This document shows positions 1-4,918 of a stretch of DNA of 5,950 bases, piece by piece. The notes below the pieces were generated by a model, which was not told the origin of the DNA, searched no databases, and was given only the letters and a program-made list of their open reading frames with translations. The DNA is from Candidatus Aminicenantes bacterium UBA4085 (GTDB lineage Bacteria; Acidobacteriota; Aminicenantia; Aminicenantales; UBA4085). The first letter of the stretch is position 1; the number at the start of each line of letters is the position of its first letter. Where the stretch lies: NCBI GenBank assembly GCA_002383325.1, contig DFYJ01000134.1, positions 24,372 to 30,321 of the forward strand. Reading direction: 5' to 3'. The position numbers and the translations under genes were made by a program.

Positions 1-208
1 GGATCCGCGAGGACGGCGGAGCCTCCAGGACGAAGGCCCCCTCGGCGTCGGTCACGACCTTGACCGCCGCTCCGCCCGTCATCTCGATTTCGGCGCCGGC
101 CACCGGCCGGCCGTCGAGCGAGAGGACGCGGCCGCGGAAGGACGTTTGGGCCGCCCCGGCGGCCGTCAGGATCCCCAGGGCGATGAAGAGCGAAGCGATC
201 TTTTTCAT
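1..208 (-). CDS. Secreted protein with carboxypeptidase-regulatory-like domain, N-terminal fragment
   Basis: The first 69 codons of a gene that runs off the left edge of the window. The protein opens with a clear Sec signal peptide: MKK, then a hydrophobic core of about 15 residues (IASLFIALGILTAAG), with likely cleavage around residue 20 after AGAA. The mature part starts with GRVLSLDGRPVAGAEIEM and continues to TDAEGAF (residues 53-59), the usual pattern of a carboxypeptidase D regulatory-like beta-sandwich. That fold commonly forms the N-terminus of TonB-dependent outer-membrane receptors and also occurs in other cell-surface proteins; the part that would decide lies outside the window. 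The start ATG (208..206) follows the folK stop by 39 bases without a convincing ribosome binding site, so it may be co-transcribed with folK. Domain call fairly sure; full function unknown. Confidence 0.72.
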   Translation of the reverse strand, partial: MKKIASLFIALGILTAAGAAQTSFRGRVLSLDGRPVAGAEIEMTGGAAVKVVTDAEGAFVLEAPPSSRI

Positions 209-247
209 GGCTCAGGAAAGCACTCTAGCCTCGAGCCCACCGACCTG

Positions 248-760
248 TCAACGCCGCGGAGGATTGCCGTCCGACTCGGCCCGCCCGACGGACCGCGCTT
301 CGGAGGTGTCGGGGCAGCGGCGGAGAAGCTCACGGACGGTCAGCTTGAAGACCGGGTGCACGGCCCGCGGCGCTATCTCGGCCAGCGGGGCCAGGGCGAA
401 GCGGCGCTCGTGCAGGCGGGGGTGGGGTATGGCCAGGTCCGGCGTGCGCAGCACGGTCTCGCCCATCAGCAGGATGTCGATGTCGAGCGGCCGGGGCGCG
501 TTCCTCGGCCCCGGAAGACGGCCCAGGGAGACCTCGATCGATTTGGCCAACCGGAGCAATTGCCAGGGCGTGAGGTCCGACTCCACTTCGACGGCCCCGT
601 TGAGGAACCAGGGCTGGTCCCGCAGGCCGACCGGCTCGGTCCGCCAGATGGACGACTCCCGGACGACCCGGGCTCCGCCGCAGCCGAGGGACTCGCGGGC
701 TCGGGCCCAGGCCGCGTACCTGTCGCCCAGGTTGCTGCCCCAGCCGAGGTGAATCCTCAT
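248..760 (-). CDS. folK: 2-amino-4-hydroxy-6-hydroxymethyldihydropteridine pyrophosphokinase (HPPK)
   Basis: HPPK transfers pyrophosphate from ATP to 6-hydroxymethyl-7,8-dihydropterin, the step before dihydropteroate synthase in folate synthesis; it is a soluble cytoplasmic enzyme. The 170-residue product has the family's full length and motifs in order: GSNLGDR at residues 8-14, WRTEPVG at 39-45 (the loop usually written YRTPP), QPWFLNGAV at 49-57, and the signature GPRNAPRPLDIDILLMG at 84-100. The signature carries the two Mg-binding aspartates (D93, D95) and arginines R86 and R90. IPHPRLHERRF follows at 111-121. The C-terminal 20 residues are polar and probably disordered. The start lies 10 bases after the dsrK-like stop, with a weak GGGAT-type ribosome binding site, so translation may depend on the upstream gene. 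No other folate gene is visible. Pairing with an iron-sulfur respiratory module is probably housekeeping co-transcription rather than shared function. Confidence 0.95.
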   Translation of the reverse strand: MRIHLGWGSNLGDRYAAWARARESLGCGGARVVRESSIWRTEPVGLRDQPWFLNGAVEVESDLTPWQLLRLAKSIEVSLGRLPGPRNAPRPLDIDILLMGETVLRTPDLAIPHPRLHERRFALAPLAEIAPRAVHPVFKLTVRELLRRCPDTSEARSVGRAESDGNPPRR

Positions 761-770
761 ATCATCCCGC

Positions 771-2186
771 CTATCGGATCAGGGCCGTATCGACCAGCTC
801 GAGGATCTGGACGACCTTCATGTCCAGATTGTAGTGCTTGATGACGTCGTTCAGCCCGTCGATGCAGTTGTGGCACATGGTGCAGACCAGCTTGGCCCCT
901 GTCGCCTCCATCTGGCGGGCCTTGATGGCGGCGGCTTCGAGCCGGACCGGCCGATATTCGGCCATGGACAAGAGGCCGCCGCCGCCCGTGCAGCAGTAGT
1001 TCTCCGTCCGGTTGGGAGTCATCTCCCGAAAGTCGGCGCAGACCCGCTTCAGCACCCGGCGCGGCTCTTCGGTCAACCCGCTCGAGCGGGCGACGTTGCA
1101 GGAGTCGTGGAAGGTCACGGGCAGCATGTTGCGCGACTTGTCCACCTTGAGGCGGCCCTCCCGAAGCCACCTCTCCAGGGTGACGACCACCGACTCGGAA
1201 GGAACATCCTGGTCCCGCCGGGCCCAGCCGTAACCCTCCCATCGGGTTGCGCGGAAGCCGTGACCGCACTCGGAGATGACGAGGCGCTTGGCTTTCAGGC
1301 GGACCGCGGCTTCATAGACGTTGTTGGCGATATAAGCGCCCAGGGCGTCGTCGCCGGAGAAGAGGCCGAAGCTGGTGTTATCCCAGCCCCAGCGGGGCAT
1401 GGTCCAGGATTCGCCGGCCAAGTGGAAGATCTTGGCTGCCTGACCGATCGAGCGGGGATCGAATTTGATCTCCCGCGGGTTGATGGCGTACAGGAAGTCG
1501 CAGCCTTCCTTGTCCACGGGGATGTCGAGACTGTCGTCCCCCAGCTCGGTCCGGGCCTCGTCCCGCATCCAGGCCAGCGTTTCCAGGTAGTCGTCCTCCT
1601 GGACGCCCATCTGGTTGCCGGTATCCCATTGATCGCGGCTGACGTTGAAGATCCCCTCCGGGACGATGCCCACCGCGGTCAGGAGCCCCCGGGTGAAGCG
1701 GACCAGACCTCCCGTATCCACGCCCATAGGGCAGCTGAAGGTGCAGCGCCGGCAGGCGCTGCACAGCCCGAAGGCCACGTTCTTGAGCTCGTTCAGATCC
1801 GCGTCGTCGGCCGGGCTCTTGGCGCCCACCCACCAGGGGACGATGCGGCCCGTCCAGTCGCTATGACGCTTGAAGATCTTGCGGATGCGATCGGCCTTGG
1901 CCACCGGGGTCATCTGGGGATCGTCGGGGAAGACGAGGGAATAGTGGCAGGAATCGGCGCACAGGCCGCAGTGGACGCAGCCGATCATCGAGACCGCAAT
2001 GTGGCGGTTCATCCGGCGGGACAGCAGGGCCAGGAAGCGTTCGACGTTGCGGCCGTCAGGGGCATAGGTGGCCAGCCGGCCCGAGGCTACGCAGGGAGCC
2101 TTGTCCGTCTTGGCTTTTTCCTGCGTCCGGACGTCGAGGGGGAAGTCCATCACCTGGCGGGAACGGGGCTTCGAGGCGCTCTTCAT
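771..2186 (-). CDS. dsrK: DsrK-like (HdrD/TmcB family) iron-sulfur protein with CCG domain
   Basis: A 471-residue cytoplasmic-side iron-sulfur subunit of the HdrD/DsrK/TmcB family. Two [4Fe-4S] ferredoxin-type motifs are present: C70-C73-C76-C80 (GCVHCGLCADSC) and C142-C145-C148-C152 (LCSACRRCTFSC). The C-terminal half carries a complete CCG (cysteine-rich) motif: C363, then C398-C399 in YCCTGGGG, then C435 and C438 (CTMC), i.e. C-X34-CC-X35-CXXC, the ligand set of the non-cubane cluster in heterodisulfide reductases. A first CCG unit is degenerate: isolated C229 and C307 (SECGHG) remain but no CC pair. In the family this subunit reduces a disulfide or trisulfide, DsrC being the partner of DsrK. 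The ATG at 2186..2184 follows a strong GGGAGGA site (2197..2191, 4-base spacer) and overlaps the dsrM-like stop as ATGA, implying translational coupling. The reading frame stays open upstream to 2843, but that part is a shifted copy of dsrM. TmcB is the main alternative name; a nearby dsrC favours DsrK. Confidence 0.87.
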   Translation of the reverse strand: MKSASKPRSRQVMDFPLDVRTQEKAKTDKAPCVASGRLATYAPDGRNVERFLALLSRRMNRHIAVSMIGCVHCGLCADSCHYSLVFPDDPQMTPVAKADRIRKIFKRHSDWTGRIVPWWVGAKSPADDADLNELKNVAFGLCSACRRCTFSCPMGVDTGGLVRFTRGLLTAVGIVPEGIFNVSRDQWDTGNQMGVQEDDYLETLAWMRDEARTELGDDSLDIPVDKEGCDFLYAINPREIKFDPRSIGQAAKIFHLAGESWTMPRWGWDNTSFGLFSGDDALGAYIANNVYEAAVRLKAKRLVISECGHGFRATRWEGYGWARRDQDVPSESVVVTLERWLREGRLKVDKSRNMLPVTFHDSCNVARSSGLTEEPRRVLKRVCADFREMTPNRTENYCCTGGGGLLSMAEYRPVRLEAAAIKARQMEATGAKLVCTMCHNCIDGLNDVIKHYNLDMKVVQILELVDTALIR

Positions 2187-2887
2187 GACGTCCTCCCGGC
2201 AGCCCGGCGGTCCGATGCGGCAGGCGGATGACCTCTCCGAGCGGGCGGCAGGACGCCGCGATGCCCCAGGCTCCGGCCGAGATCGCACCGAATGAACGGA
2301 TAGTAGAGGTAATGGCCGATCTTGGAGAACGGAACATAGACCAGGAAAAAGGCGGTCAGGGCGAAGAAGGCGATCAGGGGCGCTTCGCTCTGCTGCCAGC
2401 GGTTGGGGACGGCCAGGACGCCGGCCGCAAAGAAGAGGATCATGAGGATGATGGCGGCGTAGTCGTCGGGCTTGCTGACGGCCCGGAGGCGCGGGTCCCT
2501 GAGCCGGCGGATGAGCCGCAGGACGCCGACGACGGCAGCCGCCCCGATGACGGCCTGGAAGGCCAGGACCACGGGGCGGATCTCGAACAGCCGCGGCGCA
2601 TACGGGATGATGAAGGTCGCCGAGATGGCCGCCGCGACACCTATGTGGAAGATGACGAACTGGACGTAGAAGAGCGGCTTTCGCCGGAGCGACTCCATGA
2701 CTCCGGGCATGGCCACCCCGGCCAGGGCATATCCCGCCCCGCGGACGGAGCTGCCTTCGGCCAGGCCCCGCTCGCGCGAGGATCGGAAATGGAAAATCCA
2801 GACGATCCGGACGGCATAGACGACGGCCATGAAGGCCAGGCAAACGAGCTGAACCTCGTTCTCCACGATTTTCAGGAAGGGACTCAT
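2183..2887 (-). CDS. dsrM: DsrM-like (NarI/TmcC-type) membrane cytochrome b subunit
   Basis: A 234-residue integral membrane protein that would anchor the DsrK-like subunit and exchange electrons with the quinone pool. About five hydrophobic segments can be seen: residues 12-33, 72-95, 105-124, 142-160 and 169-188. Candidate heme b ligands are H81 in segment two (IFHIGVA) and H192 after segment five (KIGHYLYYPF), with H33 at the end of segment one. The tail GRSLGHRGVLPP (204-215) resembles that of NarI-like subunits in DsrM/TmcC complexes. I chose the ATG at 2887 because an AAAGGA site lies 8 bases upstream (2901..2896) and because the longer frame back to 2950 would start inside the promoter -35 box. 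The stop overlaps the dsrK-like start by four bases. It is shorter than many DsrM proteins, and whether it binds one or two hemes is unclear. Assignment to DsrM rather than TmcC rests on context. Confidence 0.82.
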   Translation of the reverse strand: MSPFLKIVENEVQLVCLAFMAVVYAVRIVWIFHFRSSRERGLAEGSSVRGAGYALAGVAMPGVMESLRRKPLFYVQFVIFHIGVAAAISATFIIPYAPRLFEIRPVVLAFQAVIGAAAVVGVLRLIRRLRDPRLRAVSKPDDYAAIILMILFFAAGVLAVPNRWQQSEAPLIAFFALTAFFLVYVPFSKIGHYLYYPFIRCDLGRSLGHRGVLPPARRGHPPAASDRRAAGRTS

Positions 2888-2921
2888 ACCCGAGGTCCTT
2901 TCAACCCGAATCCGACGGATC

Positions 2922-2950
2922 ATTATACAGGCCCGGGCCCCGCGTTCCAA
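2922..2950 (-). promoter_or_regulatory. Sigma70-type promoter for the dsrM-dsrK-folK operon
   Basis: Read on the minus strand, TTGGAA (2950..2945) and a perfect TATAAT (2927..2922) are separated by exactly 17 bases. Transcription would start near 2915, giving a leader of about 28 bases before the dsrM-like ATG. A 10-bp palindrome, GGCCCGGGCC (2930..2939), fills most of the spacer and might be a binding site, though such GC palindromes are common in a GC-rich genome. Confidence 0.7.
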
Positions 2951-2955
2951 ACGCC

Positions 2956-2977
2956 CGGCGCACCGGCTGTTGCGCCG
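2956..2977. promoter_or_regulatory. Operator-like dyad between divergent promoters
   Basis: A perfect inverted repeat, CGGCGCA (2956-2962) and TGCGCCG (2971-2977), with an 8-base spacer and arm centres 15 bases apart. It sits just upstream of the -35 boxes of both divergent promoters, where one regulator could act on both transcripts. No regulator gene is visible in the window. The symmetry is seen; the operator role is inferred, and high GC makes a chance dyad possible. Confidence 0.4.
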
Positions 2978-2978
2978 A

Positions 2979-3007
2979 TTGATTTTCGGCCGGGCTTCTC
3001 ATAGTAT
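2979..3007 (+). promoter_or_regulatory. Sigma70-like promoter for the plus-strand class V aminotransferase
   Basis: TTGATT (2979-2984) and TAGTAT (3002-3007) are separated by 17 bases; each matches the sigma70 consensus at four of six positions. Transcription would begin near 3014, leaving a leader of roughly 48 bases before the ATG at 3062. It is weaker than the divergent dsrM promoter. Confidence 0.45.
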
Positions 3008-3050
3008 GGGAGGCTCCGCCCGGGCCCTGCGGCCCGAGTTCCGCGGATCG

Positions 3051-3056
3051 AGGAGG
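3051..3056 (+). promoter_or_regulatory. Ribosome binding site AGGAGG
   Basis: A perfect Shine-Dalgarno sequence, AGGAGG, ends five bases before the ATG at 3062. It fixes the start of the class V aminotransferase gene and suggests efficient translation. Confidence 0.85.
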
Positions 3057-3061
3057 CCGGC

Positions 3062-4237
3062 ATGATCGACGCCAGCAAGATCATCTTCTTGGACAACGGG
3101 GCCACGTCCTATCCCAAGCCCGAGGAAGTCCATGTCTTCATGAGCGACTTCTACCGTAAATTCGGAGTCAATCCCGGACGCTCCGGCTACGACCTCTGCC
3201 TGGAAGCCGGGGAGATGCTGGAGGGCACGCGCAAGCAGATGGCCGCCTTCTTCAACGGCCGCGACTTCAACCGCCTCTGCTTCGCTTACAACTCCACCGA
3301 CGCCCTGAACCTGCTCATCTTCGGCTTGCTGGGTCCGGGCGACCACGCCGTGACCACGACCCTGGAGCATAACTCCGTCCTGCGGCCGCTCTACCACATG
3401 GCCCGCGACTACGGCGTCCAGGTCGATCACGTCCCCTTCAACGCCGCCGGGCACATCGAACCTGAGGCGATCGCCGCCCGCTTACGCCCCGAGACCCAGC
3501 TGGTGGTGGTCAACCACGCTTCCAACGTCATCGGCACCGTTCAGCCGATCCGGGCCATCGGCAAGCTCTGCCGCGAACGGGGCGTCCTTTTTATCATCGA
3601 CGCCAGCCAGTCGGCCGGCAAGATCCCGATCGACATGGAGGCCGACAACCTCGACGCCGTGGCTTTCACCGGCCACAAGTCGCTGCTCGGACCGACCGGT
3701 ATCGGAGGACTCTATGTCCGAGAGGGAGTGGAAGTCCGCCAAACCCGGGCCGGCGGCACGGGGGTCCGCTCGGCTCAGCATCTGCACCTGGAGGAATACC
3801 CCTACCGCCTGGAGTTCGGCACACCCAACATCATGGGCATCGCCGGGCTTCACGCCGGCGTGGAGTGGATCCGAAAGCAGGGCTTGGAGACGATCCACCA
3901 TCGGGAGATGGCCCTGCTGGGGAGGCTTGTCGAAGGGCTTCGCCGCATCGACAGGATCAAGCTCTACTGTGCGGACGATCTCACCGACCACATCGCGGTC
4001 CTGGCCTTCAATGTCGAGGGCATGGACGCGGCCGACGTCGGCACGATGCTGGACGTCGACCACAACATCGCCTGCCGGACCGGCCTGCATTGCGCTCCCC
4101 TGGTTCACGAACAGCTGGGTACGGATAAGATCCACGGCGCCGTGCGGTTCGGGATTGGGCCCTTCAATACCGAGGCCCACATCGACGCGGCGATCGCGGC
4201 CGTGGCCGAGATCGCATCCACTCCGGCCCGCCGCTAG
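3062..4237 (+). CDS. Class V aminotransferase, cysteine desulfurase/selenocysteine lyase-like
   Basis: A 391-residue soluble PLP enzyme of the NifS/SufS superfamily, resembling the short-N-terminus 'cysteine desulfurase family protein' clade (TIGR01977 type), whose physiological role is unsettled. Active-site elements are complete: LDNGATSYPKPEEV near the N-terminus (10-23), NPGRSG (37-42), LEHNSV with H103, IDASQSAG with D180 and Q183 for PLP, FTGHKSLLGP with Schiff-base lysine K206, and RTGLHCAPL with R339 and the presumed persulfide-forming C344. The K206 to C344 spacing of 138 equals that of E. coli SufS (K226 to C364, from memory). The expected reaction is removal of sulfur from cysteine, or selenium from selenocysteine, leaving alanine. 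It is transcribed divergently from dsrMK and convergently to dsrC, which suggests but does not prove that it donates sulfur to DsrC. The start is set by the AGGAGG site. Selenocysteine lyase activity cannot be excluded. Confidence 0.9.
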   Translation: MIDASKIIFLDNGATSYPKPEEVHVFMSDFYRKFGVNPGRSGYDLCLEAGEMLEGTRKQMAAFFNGRDFNRLCFAYNSTDALNLLIFGLLGPGDHAVTTTLEHNSVLRPLYHMARDYGVQVDHVPFNAAGHIEPEAIAARLRPETQLVVVNHASNVIGTVQPIRAIGKLCRERGVLFIIDASQSAGKIPIDMEADNLDAVAFTGHKSLLGPTGIGGLYVREGVEVRQTRAGGTGVRSAQHLHLEEYPYRLEFGTPNIMGIAGLHAGVEWIRKQGLETIHHREMALLGRLVEGLRRIDRIKLYCADDLTDHIAVLAFNVEGMDAADVGTMLDVDHNIACRTGLHCAPLVHEQLGTDKIHGAVRFGIGPFNTEAHIDAAIAAVAEIASTPARR

Positions 4238-4287
4238 TGTCCCGTCTCATAAATACCATTCCCATAATCTCCTTGGAGACGGGACAC
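4237..4287 (+). repeat. Palindromic repeat, copy 1, outer module (possible terminator)
   Basis: Perfect 12-bp arms GTGTCCCGTCTC (4237-4248) and GAGACGGGACAC (4276-4287) enclose 27 bases of less GC-rich sequence containing CCATAATCTCC. The left arm starts at the last base of the aminotransferase TAG stop. GTCCCGTCTCAT and TCCCATAATCTCCTTGGAG recur in inverted orientation at 4917..4868. There is no T-run after the right arm, so if it terminates transcription it is not a classic intrinsic terminator. Confidence 0.75.
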
Positions 4288-4291
4288 TTCC

Positions 4292-4356
4292 AGGGGGGAG
4301 ATGCTCCCCCCTCGGCGCTCCGCTGACCCCCTGAGGGGGGCCTCGCCGCCCCCCTC
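4292..4356. terminator. Tandem GC-rich hairpins between convergent genes
   Basis: Two perfect 9-bp stems follow each other: AGGGGGGAG (4292-4300) with CTCCCCCCT (4304-4312), loop ATG; and GAGGGGGGC (4333-4341) with GCCCCCCTC (4348-4356), loop of six bases. They lie between the ends of the plus-strand aminotransferase and minus-strand dsrC, so they could stop transcription from both sides. Neither is followed by a T-run, so termination is an inference from position and stability. Confidence 0.5.
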
Positions 4357-4369
4357 ATACTCCCCGGCG

Positions 4370-4424
4370 GTTGTGCGTCCGGCCTGTTAAGGACTTGGTC
4401 CATGAATTTCCGAAACGCACAACT
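4370..4424 (+). repeat. Repeat copy 1, inner module with inverted repeat
   Basis: GTTGTGCGT (4370-4378) pairs perfectly with ACGCACAAC (4415-4423). The right part (4391-4424), running from GGACTTGGTCC to ACGCACAACT, matches the minus-strand sequence at 4859..4826 at 29 of 34 positions by hand alignment. It ends 14 bases before the dsrC stop codon. Confidence 0.72.
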
Positions 4425-4438
4425 AGGCGGGCGGCCCC

Positions 4439-4759
4439 TCAGACGCAGCCGTCGGGCTTGGGCAGTCCGGCCAGCTTGCAGGCGCCCTTGGCCGGGCCGG
4501 AGGGAAACAGCTCATAGATGTGCTTGAGGGTGAAGCCCGAGGCTTGGCAGACCTTGCGGACCATGGGGGCCATCTGGGTCTCCACATAGAAATTCCGGAT
4601 GAAGTCGATGACCTTCCAGTGCTCGGGGGTCAGGCTCTCCAGACCCTCCTCCTGCTTGGCCAGGGCGGCGGCGATGGCGGCGGTCCAGCATTCCGGAACG
4701 GCCAGAAATCCTTCTTCATTGAGCTCGACGGACTGGCCGTCGACGTTGAGCGTAGGCAT
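4439..4759 (-). CDS. dsrC: DsrC/TusE family sulfur carrier protein with both redox cysteines
   Basis: A 106-residue soluble sulfur carrier of normal family length. Recognisable features are an NEEGFL segment at 14-19 (usually DEDGFL), TPEHWKVIDFIRNFY at 44-58, APMVRKV at 64-70, and the C-terminal arm ELFPSGPAKGACKLAG followed by LPKPDGCV. The arm holds two cysteines, C94 and C105, spaced CX10C. TusE-type tRNA-thiolation proteins usually keep only the last cysteine, so two cysteines point to the DsrC type, which forms an intramolecular trisulfide that DsrMK can reduce. I chose the ATG at 4759 because a GGGAGA site lies six bases upstream (4771..4766) and the family starts there; the extra 38 codons upstream in frame are repeat and leader sequence. 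It lies downstream of the second aminotransferase and converges with the first. No dsrAB is in the window. Family call is very sure; the sulfur donor is unknown. Confidence 0.95.
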   Translation of the reverse strand: MPTLNVDGQSVELNEEGFLAVPECWTAAIAAALAKQEEGLESLTPEHWKVIDFIRNFYVETQMAPMVRKVCQASGFTLKHIYELFPSGPAKGACKLAGLPKPDGCV

Positions 4760-4791
4760 GGCGTATCTCCCGTTCGGCGATGAAAGGCGGC

Positions 4792-4797
4792 ATTCTA
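4792..4797 (-). promoter_or_regulatory. Possible -10 box for dsrC
   Basis: TAGAAT on the minus strand (4797..4792) matches TATAAT at five of six positions and would start transcription about 26 bases before the dsrC ATG. I find no good -35 box 16-18 bases upstream, so this is either a weak or activated promoter or chance. dsrC could instead be read through from the aminotransferase upstream. Confidence 0.3.
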
Positions 4798-4825
4798 CCA
4801 CAGTTCGAGGCTCCGCCCCAGATCG

Positions 4826-4859
4826 AGTTGTGCGTCTCGGAAATTCCAGAACTAAGTCC
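4826..4859 (-). repeat. Repeat copy 2, inner module
   Basis: Minus-strand sequence from GGACTTAGTTC to ACGCACAACT, matching copy 1 (4391-4424, plus) at 29 of 34 positions. The upstream partner arm GTTGTGCGT found in copy 1 is absent here, so this copy cannot form the same hairpin. It is about 29 bases upstream of the possible dsrC -10 box. Confidence 0.7.
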
Positions 4860-4867
4860 CCAAAATG

Positions 4868-4917
4868 CTCCAAGGAGATTATGGGATTGGATGGGATGGG
4901 AATTGATGAGACGGGAC
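4868..4917 (-). repeat. Repeat copy 2, outer module
   Basis: Minus-strand sequence starting GTCCCGTCTCAT (4917..4906) and ending TCCCATAATCTCCTTGGAG (4886..4868), both identical to parts of copy 1. Between them it has extra CCCATCC-type repeats, about eight bases more than copy 1. The second inverted arm (ACGGGACAC) is missing, so it does not form the 12-bp stem. It begins one base after the TAG stop of the second aminotransferase gene. Confidence 0.75.
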
Positions 4918-4918
4918 C

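Larger units (their letters stand above)
4238..4917. repeat. Inverted-repeat-bounded unit enclosing dsrC
   Basis: The two-module repeat occurs once to the left of dsrC reading rightward (4238 to 4424) and once to its right reading leftward (4917 to 4826), so dsrC lies inside an inverted pair of about 680 bp in total. Outer ends share GTCCCGTCTCAT; inner ends share ACGCACAACT. No transposase gene and no convincing target duplication are visible; both flanks read CCGCTAG toward the unit because each is the end of an aminotransferase gene. A pair of dispersed intergenic repeats is the simplest reading; a mobile cassette is possible. Confidence 0.55.

Noticed and set aside
1..6. The window opens exactly on GGATCC, which might suggest a cloning boundary.
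   Set aside because: A single six-base site is not evidence, and the secreted-protein reading frame runs through it without disruption.
60..841. Two plus-strand open frames of about 230 codons opposite folK and the secreted protein gene.
   Set aside because: Arg/Pro/Ser-rich or low-complexity translations antisense to folK, with no ribosome binding site noted.
834..2231. A 465-codon open frame on the plus strand.
   Set aside because: It lies antisense to the dsrK-like gene, whose conserved cysteine motifs are unmistakable. Long antisense frames are expected at this GC content, and its translation shows no recognisable domain.
2187..2843. An upstream extension of the dsrK-like frame adding 219 codons before its ATG.
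   Set aside because: This part is Arg/Pro/Gly-rich with no domain and overlaps the clearly real dsrM-like membrane protein in another frame. A strong ribosome binding site sets the start at 2186.
2228..3004. A 258-codon plus-strand open frame opposite the dsrM-like gene.
   Set aside because: Its composition (Asp/Gly/Glu/Pro-rich, low complexity) is that of a codon shadow, and it runs across the divergent promoter region.
4760..4873. A longer N-terminus for DsrC (38 extra codons).
   Set aside because: The extra codons come from the repeat and leader, and the DsrC family starts near the internal ATG at 4759, which has its own ribosome binding site.
4883..4915. Four GGG tracts on the plus strand suggesting a G-quadruplex.
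   Set aside because: Loops of 7, 2 and 12 bases make it weak, and the tracts are explained by the repeat sequence and its short internal duplications.
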